Source of the DNA: a virus
Length of the DNA stretch: 60,508 nt
Reading direction: 5' to 3' (one strand)
Virus record (IMG/VR): IMGVR_UViG_3300030085_001554
Coordinates: 1-60,508 of that record
Shown: piece after piece, positions 1 to 8,355 of the stretch
Layout: each line of letters begins with the position of its first letter
Numbering within the stretch: position 1 is the first letter of the stretch
Program-made: the position numbers and the translations under genes
The notes under the pieces: generated by a model
What the model was told of the DNA's origin: nothing
The model's input: only the letters and a program-made list of their open reading frames with translations
The model's database searches: none

Positions 1-1
1 G

Positions 2-247
2 CTGTCCGACAACCGTGTCAGAGTTCTGCTCGGTGTCAAGGACGGTCGCTACCAGCAGGTGTACACCAAGCACTTCGGTAGACTCAAGCCGTTCCGCAAG
101 GACCTGTTTATCAAGCAGTTGAATGATGACTATGGTGCGTTCAATGCTGAGTACAACTCTAGCCTCGAGCTTGAGAAGTATGTGCCCGGCTTGATTGCCC
201 CAGACCCTGAACCGGTAGCTGAGGCAGCAGTCGATAGCGACTGGTAA
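2..247 (+). CDS. C-terminal fragment of a possible ssDNA-binding protein
   Basis: An open frame enters from the left edge and ends with TAA at 247; about 81 residues are visible and the true start lies outside the window. The fragment has a basic, aromatic part (VYTKHFGRLKPFRKDLF) followed by a short acidic, proline-rich tail that ends in DSDW. An acidic tail with a terminal aromatic residue is typical of phage and bacterial single-stranded DNA-binding proteins, where it recruits replication partners. The next gene is a primase, which fits a replication role. The family is not recognised from sequence alone, so the function is an inference. A rho-independent terminator follows directly. Confidence 0.5.
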   Translation: MSDNRVRVLLGVKDGRYQQVYTKHFGRLKPFRKDLFIKQLNDDYGAFNAEYNSSLELEKYVPGLIAPDPEPVAEAAVDSDW

Positions 248-268
248 TTAGTTATGTGTTGATAGAGG

Positions 269-299
269 AGGGGGCCTTAGTGCCCCCTTCTTTATTTTT
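269..299 (+). terminator. Rho-independent terminator
   Basis: A 7-bp GC stem (AGGGGGC / GCCCCCT) with a 6-nt loop is followed by a T-rich tract (TTCTTTATTTTT). It lies 20 nt after the stop of the preceding gene and ends just before the primase ATG at 307, so the primase must be transcribed by read-through or by a promoter overlapping the terminator. Confidence 0.85.
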
Positions 300-306
300 A
301 CCGGTC

Positions 307-1332
307 ATGATTAAGCATCGCAACAGTGAAGACCATCTACACAGCGAAGTAATACTCAACAAGATCTCCGAGTATGACATCTTCAGACACTACTGTCCTA
401 ACTTCAAGCAGACTGGGGTCAAGTTCTGCAGTGACTTGCGTGAAGACAAGAAGCCTGGTGTCAGTATCGTTGATTGGAAAGGCACTCTGCTGTACAAGGA
501 TTTTGCTTTCGAGGAACATACCTTCAATTGCTTTGGGTATGTGATGCACAAGTACAATCTAGAGTTTGTAGGTGCTCTTCAACTTATATCTCGTGACTTT
601 GGTTTGGGACTCTCTTCCACAGATATAGCCCCTACTGCTAAGAAGTATGTATACCAGAGGACCCCGCTGAAACGTTCCGTAATCCGCATCAAATCAAGAC
701 ATTGGTCTAGTGCAGATGCAGATTATTGGAAGAAGTTTTGCATTCCAAAGAGTTTATTGGTTAGATTTGACGTCCACCCGATAGAATATTTTTGGATTAA
801 TGAGACACGTTTTCACCCGCATAGTATCAGTTACGCTTTCCGCTTTAACAGCGGTTATAAGATTTATAGTCCGCATGAAGAAGAAAATAAATGGTACTCT
901 AACGTCGGTAAAAATGTGGTTCAAGGGTATTCTCAATTGGCTCGCACCGGCAAGATTGTATTTCTCACAAGTTCCCTCAAGGATGTCATGTGTTTGGAAG
1001 TGCTTGGCTACTCCGCCATCGCTTTACAATCCGAAATGCAAATGCCCAGCGAAACGCTCATCCAGGAAATCAAAGAGAGGTTCGAAGAAGTAATCGTCCT
1101 GTACGATAACGACTTTGATTCAGATCAGAATCCTGGACAAACTATGGCCAATAAGATATGCCAACAGTTTGGACTTGCTAACGTATGTATTCCCAGTGTA
1201 TATTGTAGCAAGGACGTATCTGATTTGATTAAGGACCACGGCTTACAAGTAGCAACACAACTAATCAATGAAGAGATATGTCAGACAAACAACAGCAGAT
1301 CGACGCAATCCTACACCGATGTGCCCTTCTGA
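307..1332 (+). CDS. DnaG-type DNA primase with TOPRIM domain
   Basis: A 341-residue protein likely to make RNA primers for phage DNA replication. The N-terminal third (NKISEYDIFRHYC ... FCSDLREDKKPG ... FNCFGYVMHKY) resembles the primase N-terminal region but without a full zinc-binding Cys set. The C-terminal half is TOPRIM-like: a beta strand ending in TSSLKD (about 222-226), then GYSAIALQSE, then the acidic metal motif LYDNDFD (266-272). The usual TOPRIM glutamate is replaced in the SLKD loop, a variant I associate with crAss-like phage primases. A GTG at 256 would add 17 residues, but these would run through the terminator hairpin, so ATG 307 is preferred. The end overlaps the next gene by 55 nt. 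Confidence 0.8.
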   Translation: MIKHRNSEDHLHSEVILNKISEYDIFRHYCPNFKQTGVKFCSDLREDKKPGVSIVDWKGTLLYKDFAFEEHTFNCFGYVMHKYNLEFVGALQLISRDFGLGLSSTDIAPTAKKYVYQRTPLKRSVIRIKSRHWSSADADYWKKFCIPKSLLVRFDVHPIEYFWINETRFHPHSISYAFRFNSGYKIYSPHEEENKWYSNVGKNVVQGYSQLARTGKIVFLTSSLKDVMCLEVLGYSAIALQSEMQMPSETLIQEIKERFEEVIVLYDNDFDSDQNPGQTMANKICQQFGLANVCIPSVYCSKDVSDLIKDHGLQVATQLINEEICQTNNSRSTQSYTDVPF

Positions 1333-1505
1333 TGGCTAACCTAGGAACCAAGACACCATTAGATGTAGGAACGAGAGAAAAGGCAAAACAACAGGAACGA
1401 GAGTGGCTTCAAGAAATAAAAGACATAGATCCAGAACAGTACAAAATGCTGGTACCAGATCCACAAGAGTACGAAACGCAAGAAAAAAGCAAGTCGACGG
1501 AATAA
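1278..1505 (+). CDS. Small charged helical protein
   Basis: A 75-residue protein starting with MSDKQQQID and rich in Glu, Lys and Gln, probably all helical. It begins inside the end of the primase gene and its last 103 nt overlap the annotated start of the DUF1064 nuclease in another frame. No family is recognised. The amphipathic composition looks like a real protein, while the overlapping frame here is Arg-rich and looks like a shadow, so this gene probably owns the shared DNA. A role as a partner of the primase or nuclease is possible only by position. Confidence 0.6.
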   Translation: MSDKQQQIDAILHRCALLMANLGTKTPLDVGTREKAKQQEREWLQEIKDIDPEQYKMLVPDPQEYETQEKSKSTE

Positions 1506-1897
1506 ATTTCCGCAGCTTACTCGAAGCGTTTTGTTATCAGAAGCTCAAAGAGAACGGCATTCAGTCTGAGTATGAGACCAAGAAGTACGTTTTGTTTGAG
1601 GGTATTCACTATGAGAATAGTAGATACGAGGACAACGGCAAGACTGGTTACAAGGACAAGAAGACTCACAAGGTCCGCGACATCACGTATACTCCTGACT
1701 TCATAGACCCCAAGGGTAAATGGATTATAGAGTGTAAGGGATATGCGAACGAGAGGTTTCCCTTGAAATGGAAGATGTTTATGAAGCTGCTAAACGAACA
1801 GGGTGACCCACCTGTCCTGTTTGTACCACGGAACCAGAAGCAAGTTCTGGAGACGGTAAGTAAGATCATAGAAATGACGGCCCCCACAGTTTTGTGA
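1403..1897 (+). CDS. DUF1064-family PD-(D/E)XK nuclease
   Basis: Up to 164 residues. The core matches the DUF1064 phage nuclease family: VDGINFRSLLEAFCYQKL (Glu of LLEAF), YTPDF with the catalytic Asp, and IIECKG with the ExK pair, in the order expected for a PD-(D/E)XK fold. Members are small phage endonucleases, some suggested to act on branched DNA or replication intermediates. The start is unclear: no ATG lies before the core, the only ordinary in-frame start is GTG 1403, and the first 30 residues overlap the preceding gene. The family usually opens with a short basic stretch before VDG, so part of RNARKKQVDG is likely real. The 3' end forms a terminator. Confidence 0.75.
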   Translation: MASRNKRHRSRTVQNAGTRSTRVRNARKKQVDGINFRSLLEAFCYQKLKENGIQSEYETKKYVLFEGIHYENSRYEDNGKTGYKDKKTHKVRDITYTPDFIDPKGKWIIECKGYANERFPLKWKMFMKLLNEQGDPPVLFVPRNQKQVLETVSKIIEMTAPTVL

Positions 1898-1908
1898 GGG
1901 TCGTTTTT
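1876..1908 (+). terminator. Rho-independent terminator at end of nuclease gene
   Basis: The last codons of the nuclease gene form a hairpin (GACGGCCCCCACA paired with TGTGAGGGTCGT, with small mismatches) followed by TTTTTAT. The stop codon is inside the hairpin. It lies before the gene at 1921 and divides the rightward module into two transcription blocks. Confidence 0.75.
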
Positions 1909-1920
1909 ATTTACAGCAAC

Positions 1921-2280
1921 ATGAGAGAATTTAAATTAAGAAAAGGGGTAGACCCCCCGAAGCCCGGTGAACTAATCGGGGTAGCGTATGGAGGGGCCGG
2001 AAGTATCTGGCCCTCTGTATTTATAGGAGCCAGACATACTGGTGACCACTTTGTTGTGACACACTTTGTGATTGGGTGGGGGCATAGAAAGATGCCCACT
2101 GACCTTACGATGCAGTGGCTACGCAAGAACTCTGACCGTATTTACGGAGAGCGTGTAGTCGACAGGATCATTCACGCAGACACGAAGTGTTTAACTGCAG
2201 AAGAAACAAAACAGTACAATGCAATTAAATCAGTTATAGAACATGAGTATCAAGACCATTGGGCAGTCCACCCAATCTAA
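1921..2280 (+). CDS. Unknown early protein
   Basis: A 119-residue protein with ATG 1921 just after the terminator; an earlier in-frame start at 1894 would lie inside the terminator and is rejected. The sequence has a Gly- and aromatic-rich middle (VAYGGAGSIWPSVFIGARHTGD, then VTHFVIGWGHRKMP) and a helical C-terminus with several His and Asp residues. No family is recognised. It overlaps the rIIA-like gene by 38 nt, so it is probably co-expressed with the rII pair. Confidence 0.65.
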   Translation: MREFKLRKGVDPPKPGELIGVAYGGAGSIWPSVFIGARHTGDHFVVTHFVIGWGHRKMPTDLTMQWLRKNSDRIYGERVVDRIIHADTKCLTAEETKQYNAIKSVIEHEYQDHWAVHPI

Positions 2281-4993
2281 CACACGTGGTCTGGAGAAGA
2301 TAATCAACAAGGGTGCAGAGCGCCTGGTTATTGATGTCCTCCAGTCAACGCAGTATTCTACCCCAATCCCTTCTACTATCCGCGAGCTGGTGACTAACGC
2401 CTGCGATTCACAACGTGAGAAGGAGATTGCGATAGAGATACTGACAGGTAAAGCAGAGGCATCGGAGTACTTCATCACCCGCGAAGGAGCTGAGTACGAA
2501 GATTCAAACTTCGATCCTAGCTATTACAACCTTGAGCACCTTGACATGGACCAGAACAGAGTCAAGGTACTTTACATTGAGAACGACGAAGGCACAGGAT
2601 ATTGCGACACAGTAGAGATTATTGATTATGGCGTAGGTATCGGTGGACGTAGACTCGAAGGCATGCTCGAGCTTGGCTATTCCACAAAGCGTAACACCGC
2701 AGAGAACTTCGGTGCATTCGGTTTGGGTAGCAAGATCGCTCTGTCTACGGGTGTTTCGCACTACACCATCGAGACCGTATACAATGGGAAGCTCTTCAAG
2801 ATGCATTGCTACCCCTACAAGACTGACTTTGCAATCAGCAAGTGGGATGCAGACGGAGAGATTATTCTAAGCAATGGAGATCCGGCGTACTACAAGGCAA
2901 CAACGCATAAGAACTACACTAAGATTTCGTTTGGGTCGAAGAAGCACAATCGTAGAGCATTCAACAATGCTGTGCGTGACCAGCTTTCCTACATCCACAA
3001 CGTAGATTTCTTTACGCAGTATGCAAGCGGGGGAATGTTCCCCGAGCATATCTCTAAGAACATACTTATCAACACACCCACGTGTATCGTATCAGAAGGT
3101 AGCAGCTGGTACACCAAGCCACACATTGTGATTGTCAAGAACCCTGGTGATTCCATCGGTATCAACTATGGTAGTATTGACTTCCGTGAGATGGAGATGG
3201 AGGACCTGCATGGTAACATCGGCATCAAGTGTCCGATGCGGCAGGCCTACATTGACGATGACGGCAACGAAGTTGTGGTACGTGAAGGTGTGGAGGTTAC
3301 CCCATCACGTGAGAAGGTAATCTACAACGATAAGACAAAGGAGTATCTGCAAAAGATGTTGCAATGTGCCGCCGATGAGGCAAGCGAATTGATTGAAGAA
3401 GCGCTGAAAGAAGAAGACTTTTTGAAATGGATTGAATTATGCTCTAATGTTCTGTACAAAAACTCTAGTTCAGAAGAAGTCAGTAACGATCTGATGGGTC
3501 TGAACCAGATTGCTCGTATGGTCGATACGTCTACGATTCGACCGATGTTCAAATCCTCTGGCATTCGATACGCTAACCCTAAAAAGATGTTGCCTGGGTA
3601 CCGTGTCAGAGTGATAACGAAGAACTACAATACGATCAACCGTGCAGAACTAGACAACTGGTCATCAGGTAACCTATCTCGTATCTATTATGCAGAGGAC
3701 GGAGGGGCTACCAAGATGAAGGATCTATACCTGACTGGAGAAGGTGGTGGATTCGTACTTATTACCCCAATCGACAAGGACTTCCTTGCGGATGAGATCT
3801 TTAGAGAGACTCGTCCCGAGCAGAAGGCAAAGTTGATTGCGGCTAAGACGAAGCACGACAACCTCAAGCAGGTCATAGCCCAACTCTTGGACCAGCACTC
3901 CCCCTCTCTTCTTAGTTATGATGAGGTAGTAGTGCCTGATGACGTACAGTTGATGCTGTCTAAGATTGAGGAGAGAGAACAGACCAAGCAGTTGACTGCG
4001 GCAGAACTTCGCAAGCTGCAGCAGCGGACTGTTGGTTATTCTCTCCGTGTCAAGGGCAGAGATGAGACCATGTGGGTGTGGGACAAAGTTGAGCCAAAGA
4101 TCGAACAGGTCTTGAACTCGACTGTCCCCACCTTCTATGGTACATCAGAAGATAACGTCAAGCTGAAGCTTGCAGCAGAGATGCTCAAGAATCGACTGCC
4201 TAGGTGGACTGACAAGCACACTGCGATTCAAGGTGATTGGGAGTACAGCCCTGTGTTGTTTCACGAGGTTGTGCCCTCTAATGCTTGGAGCCCCAGCAAG
4301 TTTGAACCTGAGTATCACAGAGTAATCGACCAGGATTCTCCTCAGATTATCAGGTTCTCTCAGGCAAATGTCAAGTATGCAAAGCAGAATCCGCACTGGA
4401 AGCACATCGATGACTTCTTCTTCACTGTTGGTGAGGATGGGGGAATCGTAGCTAGCGAGTATCTCAAGCCTGTACTAACTGGTCTGCTCATTCGTAAGAG
4501 CAGGCAGCAAGTATGGTGGTGGCTGAAGGGCTACATAGCTAAAGATCTCCTGCGTCCAGCGTATGATTTGTATACGAAGATGGAGAGATACATGGAGACC
4601 ACTCGGTTCACGTTCAATCGCTGTTCGGAGACTGAAGAGTTTGTCAAGTATCTCACCAACTTCATTGAGTATCAGGATGTTTGTGACAGCGGTGACGTAT
4701 CTTTGAGAGAGCAAAAGTCCAGGGAGTTCTTTGTTGTAGATGTACCAAGCATCGACGCATACGACAGAGATATCGCTGGCACCTGTACTGTTTTGGATGA
4801 CCTATCAGATGTCATTGGTGACTGGATGTTGGGGTGTGCACCTCCATCAAATTCAGACAAGTACCATGAGATCTTCAAGGTTGTGCTTGACAGCTACAAC
4901 AAGTTTGATATCGATATTCCGGAGGTTGAGGTCCCCCGGATGAGATTTAGTTTCACGCCTCAAAAAACCGAAACAGATAATGGTGAACATTAA
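2243..4993 (+). CDS. rIIA-like GHKL ATPase protein
   Basis: A 916-residue protein of the T4 rIIA type. The N-terminus has the GHKL (Hsp90/gyrase B/MutL) ATP-binding motifs in order: IRELVTNACD (47-55, with Asn52 as the Mg-binding residue), IIDYGVGI (126-133) and the GAFGLGSKIAL lid (157-167). The remaining 700 residues are probably the transducer-like and rIIA-specific regions. In T4, rIIA and rIIB are membrane-associated and needed to infect hosts carrying prophage lambda with its Rex system; their biochemical role is unresolved. Here the gene overlaps the rIIB-like gene by 14 nt, matching the paired organisation in many large phages. Confidence 0.85.
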   Translation: MSIKTIGQSTQSNTRGLEKIINKGAERLVIDVLQSTQYSTPIPSTIRELVTNACDSQREKEIAIEILTGKAEASEYFITREGAEYEDSNFDPSYYNLEHLDMDQNRVKVLYIENDEGTGYCDTVEIIDYGVGIGGRRLEGMLELGYSTKRNTAENFGAFGLGSKIALSTGVSHYTIETVYNGKLFKMHCYPYKTDFAISKWDADGEIILSNGDPAYYKATTHKNYTKISFGSKKHNRRAFNNAVRDQLSYIHNVDFFTQYASGGMFPEHISKNILINTPTCIVSEGSSWYTKPHIVIVKNPGDSIGINYGSIDFREMEMEDLHGNIGIKCPMRQAYIDDDGNEVVVREGVEVTPSREKVIYNDKTKEYLQKMLQCAADEASELIEEALKEEDFLKWIELCSNVLYKNSSSEEVSNDLMGLNQIARMVDTSTIRPMFKSSGIRYANPKKMLPGYRVRVITKNYNTINRAELDNWSSGNLSRIYYAEDGGATKMKDLYLTGEGGGFVLITPIDKDFLADEIFRETRPEQKAKLIAAKTKHDNLKQVIAQLLDQHSPSLLSYDEVVVPDDVQLMLSKIEEREQTKQLTAAELRKLQQRTVGYSLRVKGRDETMWVWDKVEPKIEQVLNSTVPTFYGTSEDNVKLKLAAEMLKNRLPRWTDKHTAIQGDWEYSPVLFHEVVPSNAWSPSKFEPEYHRVIDQDSPQIIRFSQANVKYAKQNPHWKHIDDFFFTVGEDGGIVASEYLKPVLTGLLIRKSRQQVWWWLKGYIAKDLLRPAYDLYTKMERYMETTRFTFNRCSETEEFVKYLTNFIEYQDVCDSGDVSLREQKSREFFVVDVPSIDAYDRDIAGTCTVLDDLSDVIGDWMLGCAPPSNSDKYHEIFKVVLDSYNKFDIDIPEVEVPRMRFSFTPQKTETDNGEH

Positions 4994-6128
4994 TTTGGTG
5001 GGGGAGAACATCTCTATATCTATAGGGGAAGACTTCTTTGTCGTACCAAGTAATACTGCTACCATGACTGCCTTGAACGAGTACGCTGCTAAGGCGAACT
5101 TCGCCACGCTCAAGGAGGACTACGATGAGAACGTAGCCCAGATCATGGAGATAATAGCGGACAACGGTATCGACGCGAATCGTAAGATTCGTTCTAAGTG
5201 CAGCTACCTGGTTCAGGACCAGCTCACTAAAGAATACTTCTTGACCTATGAGAGCGAGAAGATCTCCGACATACCTATGCCCCAATCTCTTGTTGATAGA
5301 ATAATGGATTCGATTGACAAGAACATTGACTTCATGCCCATCGTGAAGTTGTGGACTAGGTTCCTGCGTAACCCTTACGTCAAGAAGAAAGGTGAGGACT
5401 TTGTGCGTCGCTTTGCAGACTTCGTTAACATGAAGTATGTGCACCCAGAGAACAAGCAGATCTTCATGGACAAGGGTATTGCAGAAGAGGTGGCAACTGA
5501 GTTGGCTACTGTGTATCAAATCAAAGTGACTAACGAGGGCCTACTCAATGGCTACAAGGTCAGTCGTGAGATTTTACACAAGTATGATGCTGAGAGTGGG
5601 GAAGAGATTCCTCGTTACACACGCACGTTCAATGTGGATACTGGTGAGATTGAGAGTGAGGGACTTCCCGAGTTTGTGGAGGACCGTCTCTTTGAACCCT
5701 CTGTCATGGGCCGAGGCGGTGATGCGTTCTACTGTGGTGACAACAAAGGTCACTTCATCAAGGTAGGACAGACTCACAGGCTTGAGTCCTGGGACCAAGT
5801 GGACACTAACGACAATCGTAGTTGTGTCCCTGGTCTTCACATCGGTGGTCTGTACTACATCGCGTGGTACAGCGGTGAGATTCACAATGTCTTTGTTGAC
5901 CCGATGCACATCGGTGCCATCCCCTGTTCGGAGGACGGTGCTATTCGGTGTCTGCAATACTTTGTGCACTCCAGTCTCGCTGGTGTGAACGGTAGTATGT
6001 ATCACTCCTCCAAGTATGCGGAGCTCACTGACCAGCAATGGGAAGAGATGCGCCGTGAAATACAGGAGGACAACATACGTGCTTCAGACAAACTCCAAGA
6101 GTCCGAAGAACTATTATCAGTGATGTAA
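4980..6128 (+). CDS. rIIB-like protein
   Basis: A 382-residue protein that starts inside the end of the rIIA-like gene. The central part carries the rIIB signature: IKVTNEGLLNGYKVSREILHK (about 180-200) and, further on, GDAFYCGDNKGHFIKVGQ and CVPGLHIGG followed by YIAWYSGEIHNVFVDP. The N-terminus (GEDFFVVPSNTATMTALNEY) resembles the small phage domain often found in rIIB relatives. The two rII-like proteins probably act together. Their presence between replication genes suggests early expression. Confidence 0.82.
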   Translation: MVNINLVGENISISIGEDFFVVPSNTATMTALNEYAAKANFATLKEDYDENVAQIMEIIADNGIDANRKIRSKCSYLVQDQLTKEYFLTYESEKISDIPMPQSLVDRIMDSIDKNIDFMPIVKLWTRFLRNPYVKKKGEDFVRRFADFVNMKYVHPENKQIFMDKGIAEEVATELATVYQIKVTNEGLLNGYKVSREILHKYDAESGEEIPRYTRTFNVDTGEIESEGLPEFVEDRLFEPSVMGRGGDAFYCGDNKGHFIKVGQTHRLESWDQVDTNDNRSCVPGLHIGGLYYIAWYSGEIHNVFVDPMHIGAIPCSEDGAIRCLQYFVHSSLAGVNGSMYHSSKYAELTDQQWEEMRREIQEDNIRASDKLQESEELLSVM

Positions 6129-6129
6129 C

Positions 6130-6903
6130 ATGAGTCAGCAAATTGAACGACTTCCTAAAGGAAAGGCCGTTTGTTTGATTGACGCAGACTCGTTACTGTA
6201 CTACGAGATGAACCGGGATACGTTGGAAGAGGCCATGGCAGGTCTCGACCAGCGTGTCCACGACATCTTGCACCAGTGCAATACTACTAAGTATGCGGGT
6301 TTTCTAACTCAAGGCAAGTGCTTTAGGTATGATGTGGATGTTGAATACAAAGCCAAGCGTAAGAAGTCTAACCGATCTGTGCTGTTCCCTTCTTTGAAGG
6401 AGTATGCACAGCAGAAGTGGGGCTTCACTTATGTGACTGAGCTAGAGGCTGACGATATCGTTAGCTACTATTCATACAACCACGAGGAGAATACTATTAT
6501 CTGTTCCCCGGACAAGGATGTACTCAAACAATGTATTGGGATGCATTACAACTACGGGAAAGCGGAGTTCACACACACGTCCCCTGACGAAGCTCTTAAG
6601 TTTCTGTGGGTTCAGTGTTTGATGGGCGACAGTACAGATAACATCGTAGGTATTCCAGGTGTAGGGATAAAGACTGCCGAGAACTGGTTGAAAGACAGAA
6701 CCAAAGACTTCGAATCTTTTGCCATACGTAAGTATGTCGAGAAGTTCGGTATGGTCGAAGGTATTACTGAGTTCTTCAAGAACTTCAACCTAGTCTATCT
6801 GCTCAAGACGGATGAAGACTTGGCCCGTTATGGGCTGAGGCTTCCCCCCTTGCAGTGCATAGACATCTCTCAGGATGAGTTAGATATATGGAAAGATGAC
6901 TGA
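6130..6903 (+). CDS. 5'-3' exonuclease / flap endonuclease
   Basis: A 257-residue FEN-family nuclease. The metal-binding acidic residues are in place: CLIDADSL (D18, D20), ELEADDIV (E106, D108, D109), CSPDKD (D128, D130) and GDSTDN (D167, D170), followed by the helix-3-turn-helix DNA-binding segment IVGIPGVGIKTAENWL (172-187). The family removes RNA primers and 5' flaps from DNA and is related to T4 RNase H, T7 gp6 and the pol I 5' domain. It starts 2 nt after the rIIB-like stop and its end overlaps the next gene by 8 nt. Confidence 0.9.
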   Translation: MSQQIERLPKGKAVCLIDADSLLYYEMNRDTLEEAMAGLDQRVHDILHQCNTTKYAGFLTQGKCFRYDVDVEYKAKRKKSNRSVLFPSLKEYAQQKWGFTYVTELEADDIVSYYSYNHEENTIICSPDKDVLKQCIGMHYNYGKAEFTHTSPDEALKFLWVQCLMGDSTDNIVGIPGVGIKTAENWLKDRTKDFESFAIRKYVEKFGMVEGITEFFKNFNLVYLLKTDEDLARYGLRLPPLQCIDISQDELDIWKDD

Positions 6904-7642
6904 TGCCAAAGGTCTTAGCTTGACGCCCGTTGATGGGCGTACGGTGAGGCTGCATAAGCCTACAGAGTATCGAGAAGAAGTCAAAGGTTCAGACATAATA
7001 CGTCTGTACCAAGACAACGGCCCCCTTGAGATCAAGGTGGGCACATCGATAACGTATGGGAAAACAAAGCACAAAGTGAACGTTATCAAGAGAGGTATGA
7101 ATAGTGACAAGATTGTTTGTTACGACCTCAAGAACTCTCTCTTGACTAGCTCTAGCATCTTTGCGCTCCCCTTTCTAGGGGCTAACAAGAAGTACATGTT
7201 GTGGGACTCGCTCTTTGTGAATGCGTTTATCTCAACAGAAGAATACGACGAGTGCATCGCACTGCTGTATCGGTTCTCTGGAGAGACGTTGTTTACGAAG
7301 TTCGAAGCCGCAATGTGTGCTATGCCTAATTTTATCAAATTTGAAGACGTGGACAAGTACCATGTCCTTTTCATCTTTGATGTCCCAGACTCTGCAAAGA
7401 ACTCTTACCAACGTTTTAGGAACGGAGAATACTCGCAAATTGATGACATATGGAAGCTCATGATACTTGACTATCATGGCTTCGATAGCAACGGAAAGAC
7501 AGGTCAAATACTGTACAAGAACCCCGAACTAAAGAAGAGCATGGAGAAGCGACTCTTCATTGAGCTTCCGGACGGGGCAGAGCTACACGATATACCTGAC
7601 ATGAAGTACGAGAAGTTTAACAAAGAATATTATCAGATATAA
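6896..7642 (+). CDS. Unknown conserved-looking early protein
   Basis: A 248-residue soluble protein with mixed alpha/beta composition, no signal peptide and no membrane segment. The N-terminal 80 residues look like a small beta domain (DIIRLYQDNGPLEIKVGTSITYG); the rest is rich in aromatic and acidic residues (EEYDECIALLYRFSGE, FEDVDKYHVLFIFDVPD). No catalytic motif or family is recognised. It overlaps the exonuclease by 8 nt, and the last base of its stop codon is the first base of the glycosylase ATG (TAATG), so it is translated as part of the repair and replication cluster. Confidence 0.7.
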   Translation: MTDAKGLSLTPVDGRTVRLHKPTEYREEVKGSDIIRLYQDNGPLEIKVGTSITYGKTKHKVNVIKRGMNSDKIVCYDLKNSLLTSSSIFALPFLGANKKYMLWDSLFVNAFISTEEYDECIALLYRFSGETLFTKFEAAMCAMPNFIKFEDVDKYHVLFIFDVPDSAKNSYQRFRNGEYSQIDDIWKLMILDYHGFDSNGKTGQILYKNPELKKSMEKRLFIELPDGAELHDIPDMKYEKFNKEYYQI

Positions 7643-8355
7643 TGCATCCACTATTCGAAGGTGTGGACTACGGGTGGCCTGAACTAGAGTCACTCGTAGA
7701 CAGTTCACAGTTCGACTTCACCGTGGAGGAGATAAAGTCTAAAGGCAAGAAGATATATCCTAAGCGTCAGGATCTCTTCAAAGCCTTTAGACTCTGTCCC
7801 CTAAACGAAGTGCAAGTCGTTATACTCGGACAAGATCCGTATCACAATGGACAAGCTACTGGTCTAGCTTTTGGGGTGGCACACAAGCCTATCCCACCAT
7901 CCTTACGTATCATACACAAAGAGCTGTGTGCACAGTTCGACCACAACCAGTCACTCGATGACTTCGACCACACGCTTGAGCATTGGGCTAAGCAAGGTGT
8001 TCTTCTACTCAACACGTGTCTCACTGTTGAAGAAAAGAATCCTGGTGCCCATGCTGGTATGTGGGATTGGTTTGTGATACAGGTACTAAAGATGGTCCAA
8101 GAGAAACGGAGACATACTATATTTGTCCTCTGGGGTAAGCACGCTCAGAAGTTCTCGAAGCATATCCAAGTTGCTGTAGTGCAGTCTGCTCATCCTGCAG
8201 CAGAAGCATACAGCGGCGGAAATGGTGGCTTCCATGGGAATGGTCACTTCTTCAATATCAATGATCGTATTGAGAAGCCCATTAACTGGTTCGAACTTCC
8301 CACGCCCATTACCGAAGAAGAACAAATAAAAATGTATGACAATGGCTGGGACTGA
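7642..8355 (+). CDS. ung: Uracil-DNA glycosylase, family 1
   Basis: A 237-residue protein that removes uracil from DNA. The active-site motifs are clear: VILGQDPYHNGQATGLAFGV (Asp65 activates water), the uracil-recognition strand VLLLNTCLTV (Asn124) and the C-terminal SAHP loop (His184). The loop differs from the usual HPSPLSAYRG: here it reads HPAAEAYSGG with an insertion (GNGGFHGNGHF), so the Leu that normally enters the DNA helix appears to be missing. The length is normal for the family. It shares one base with the gene before it and overlaps the next gene by 20 nt. Confidence 0.93.
   Translation: MHPLFEGVDYGWPELESLVDSSQFDFTVEEIKSKGKKIYPKRQDLFKAFRLCPLNEVQVVILGQDPYHNGQATGLAFGVAHKPIPPSLRIIHKELCAQFDHNQSLDDFDHTLEHWAKQGVLLLNTCLTVEEKNPGAHAGMWDWFVIQVLKMVQEKRRHTIFVLWGKHAQKFSKHIQVAVVQSAHPAAEAYSGGNGGFHGNGHFFNINDRIEKPINWFELPTPITEEEQIKMYDNGWD

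Noticed and set aside
256-306. GTG start 17 codons upstream of the primase ATG
   Set aside because: The extra residues are coded by the terminator hairpin and T-run, so they are unlikely to be translated.
1894-1920. Start of the 119-residue protein at 1894
   Set aside because: That start lies inside the terminator hairpin; ATG 1921 follows directly after it.
4953-5519. 188-residue frame on the minus strand opposite rIIB
   Set aside because: Antisense to a clear rIIB-like gene and without a family motif.
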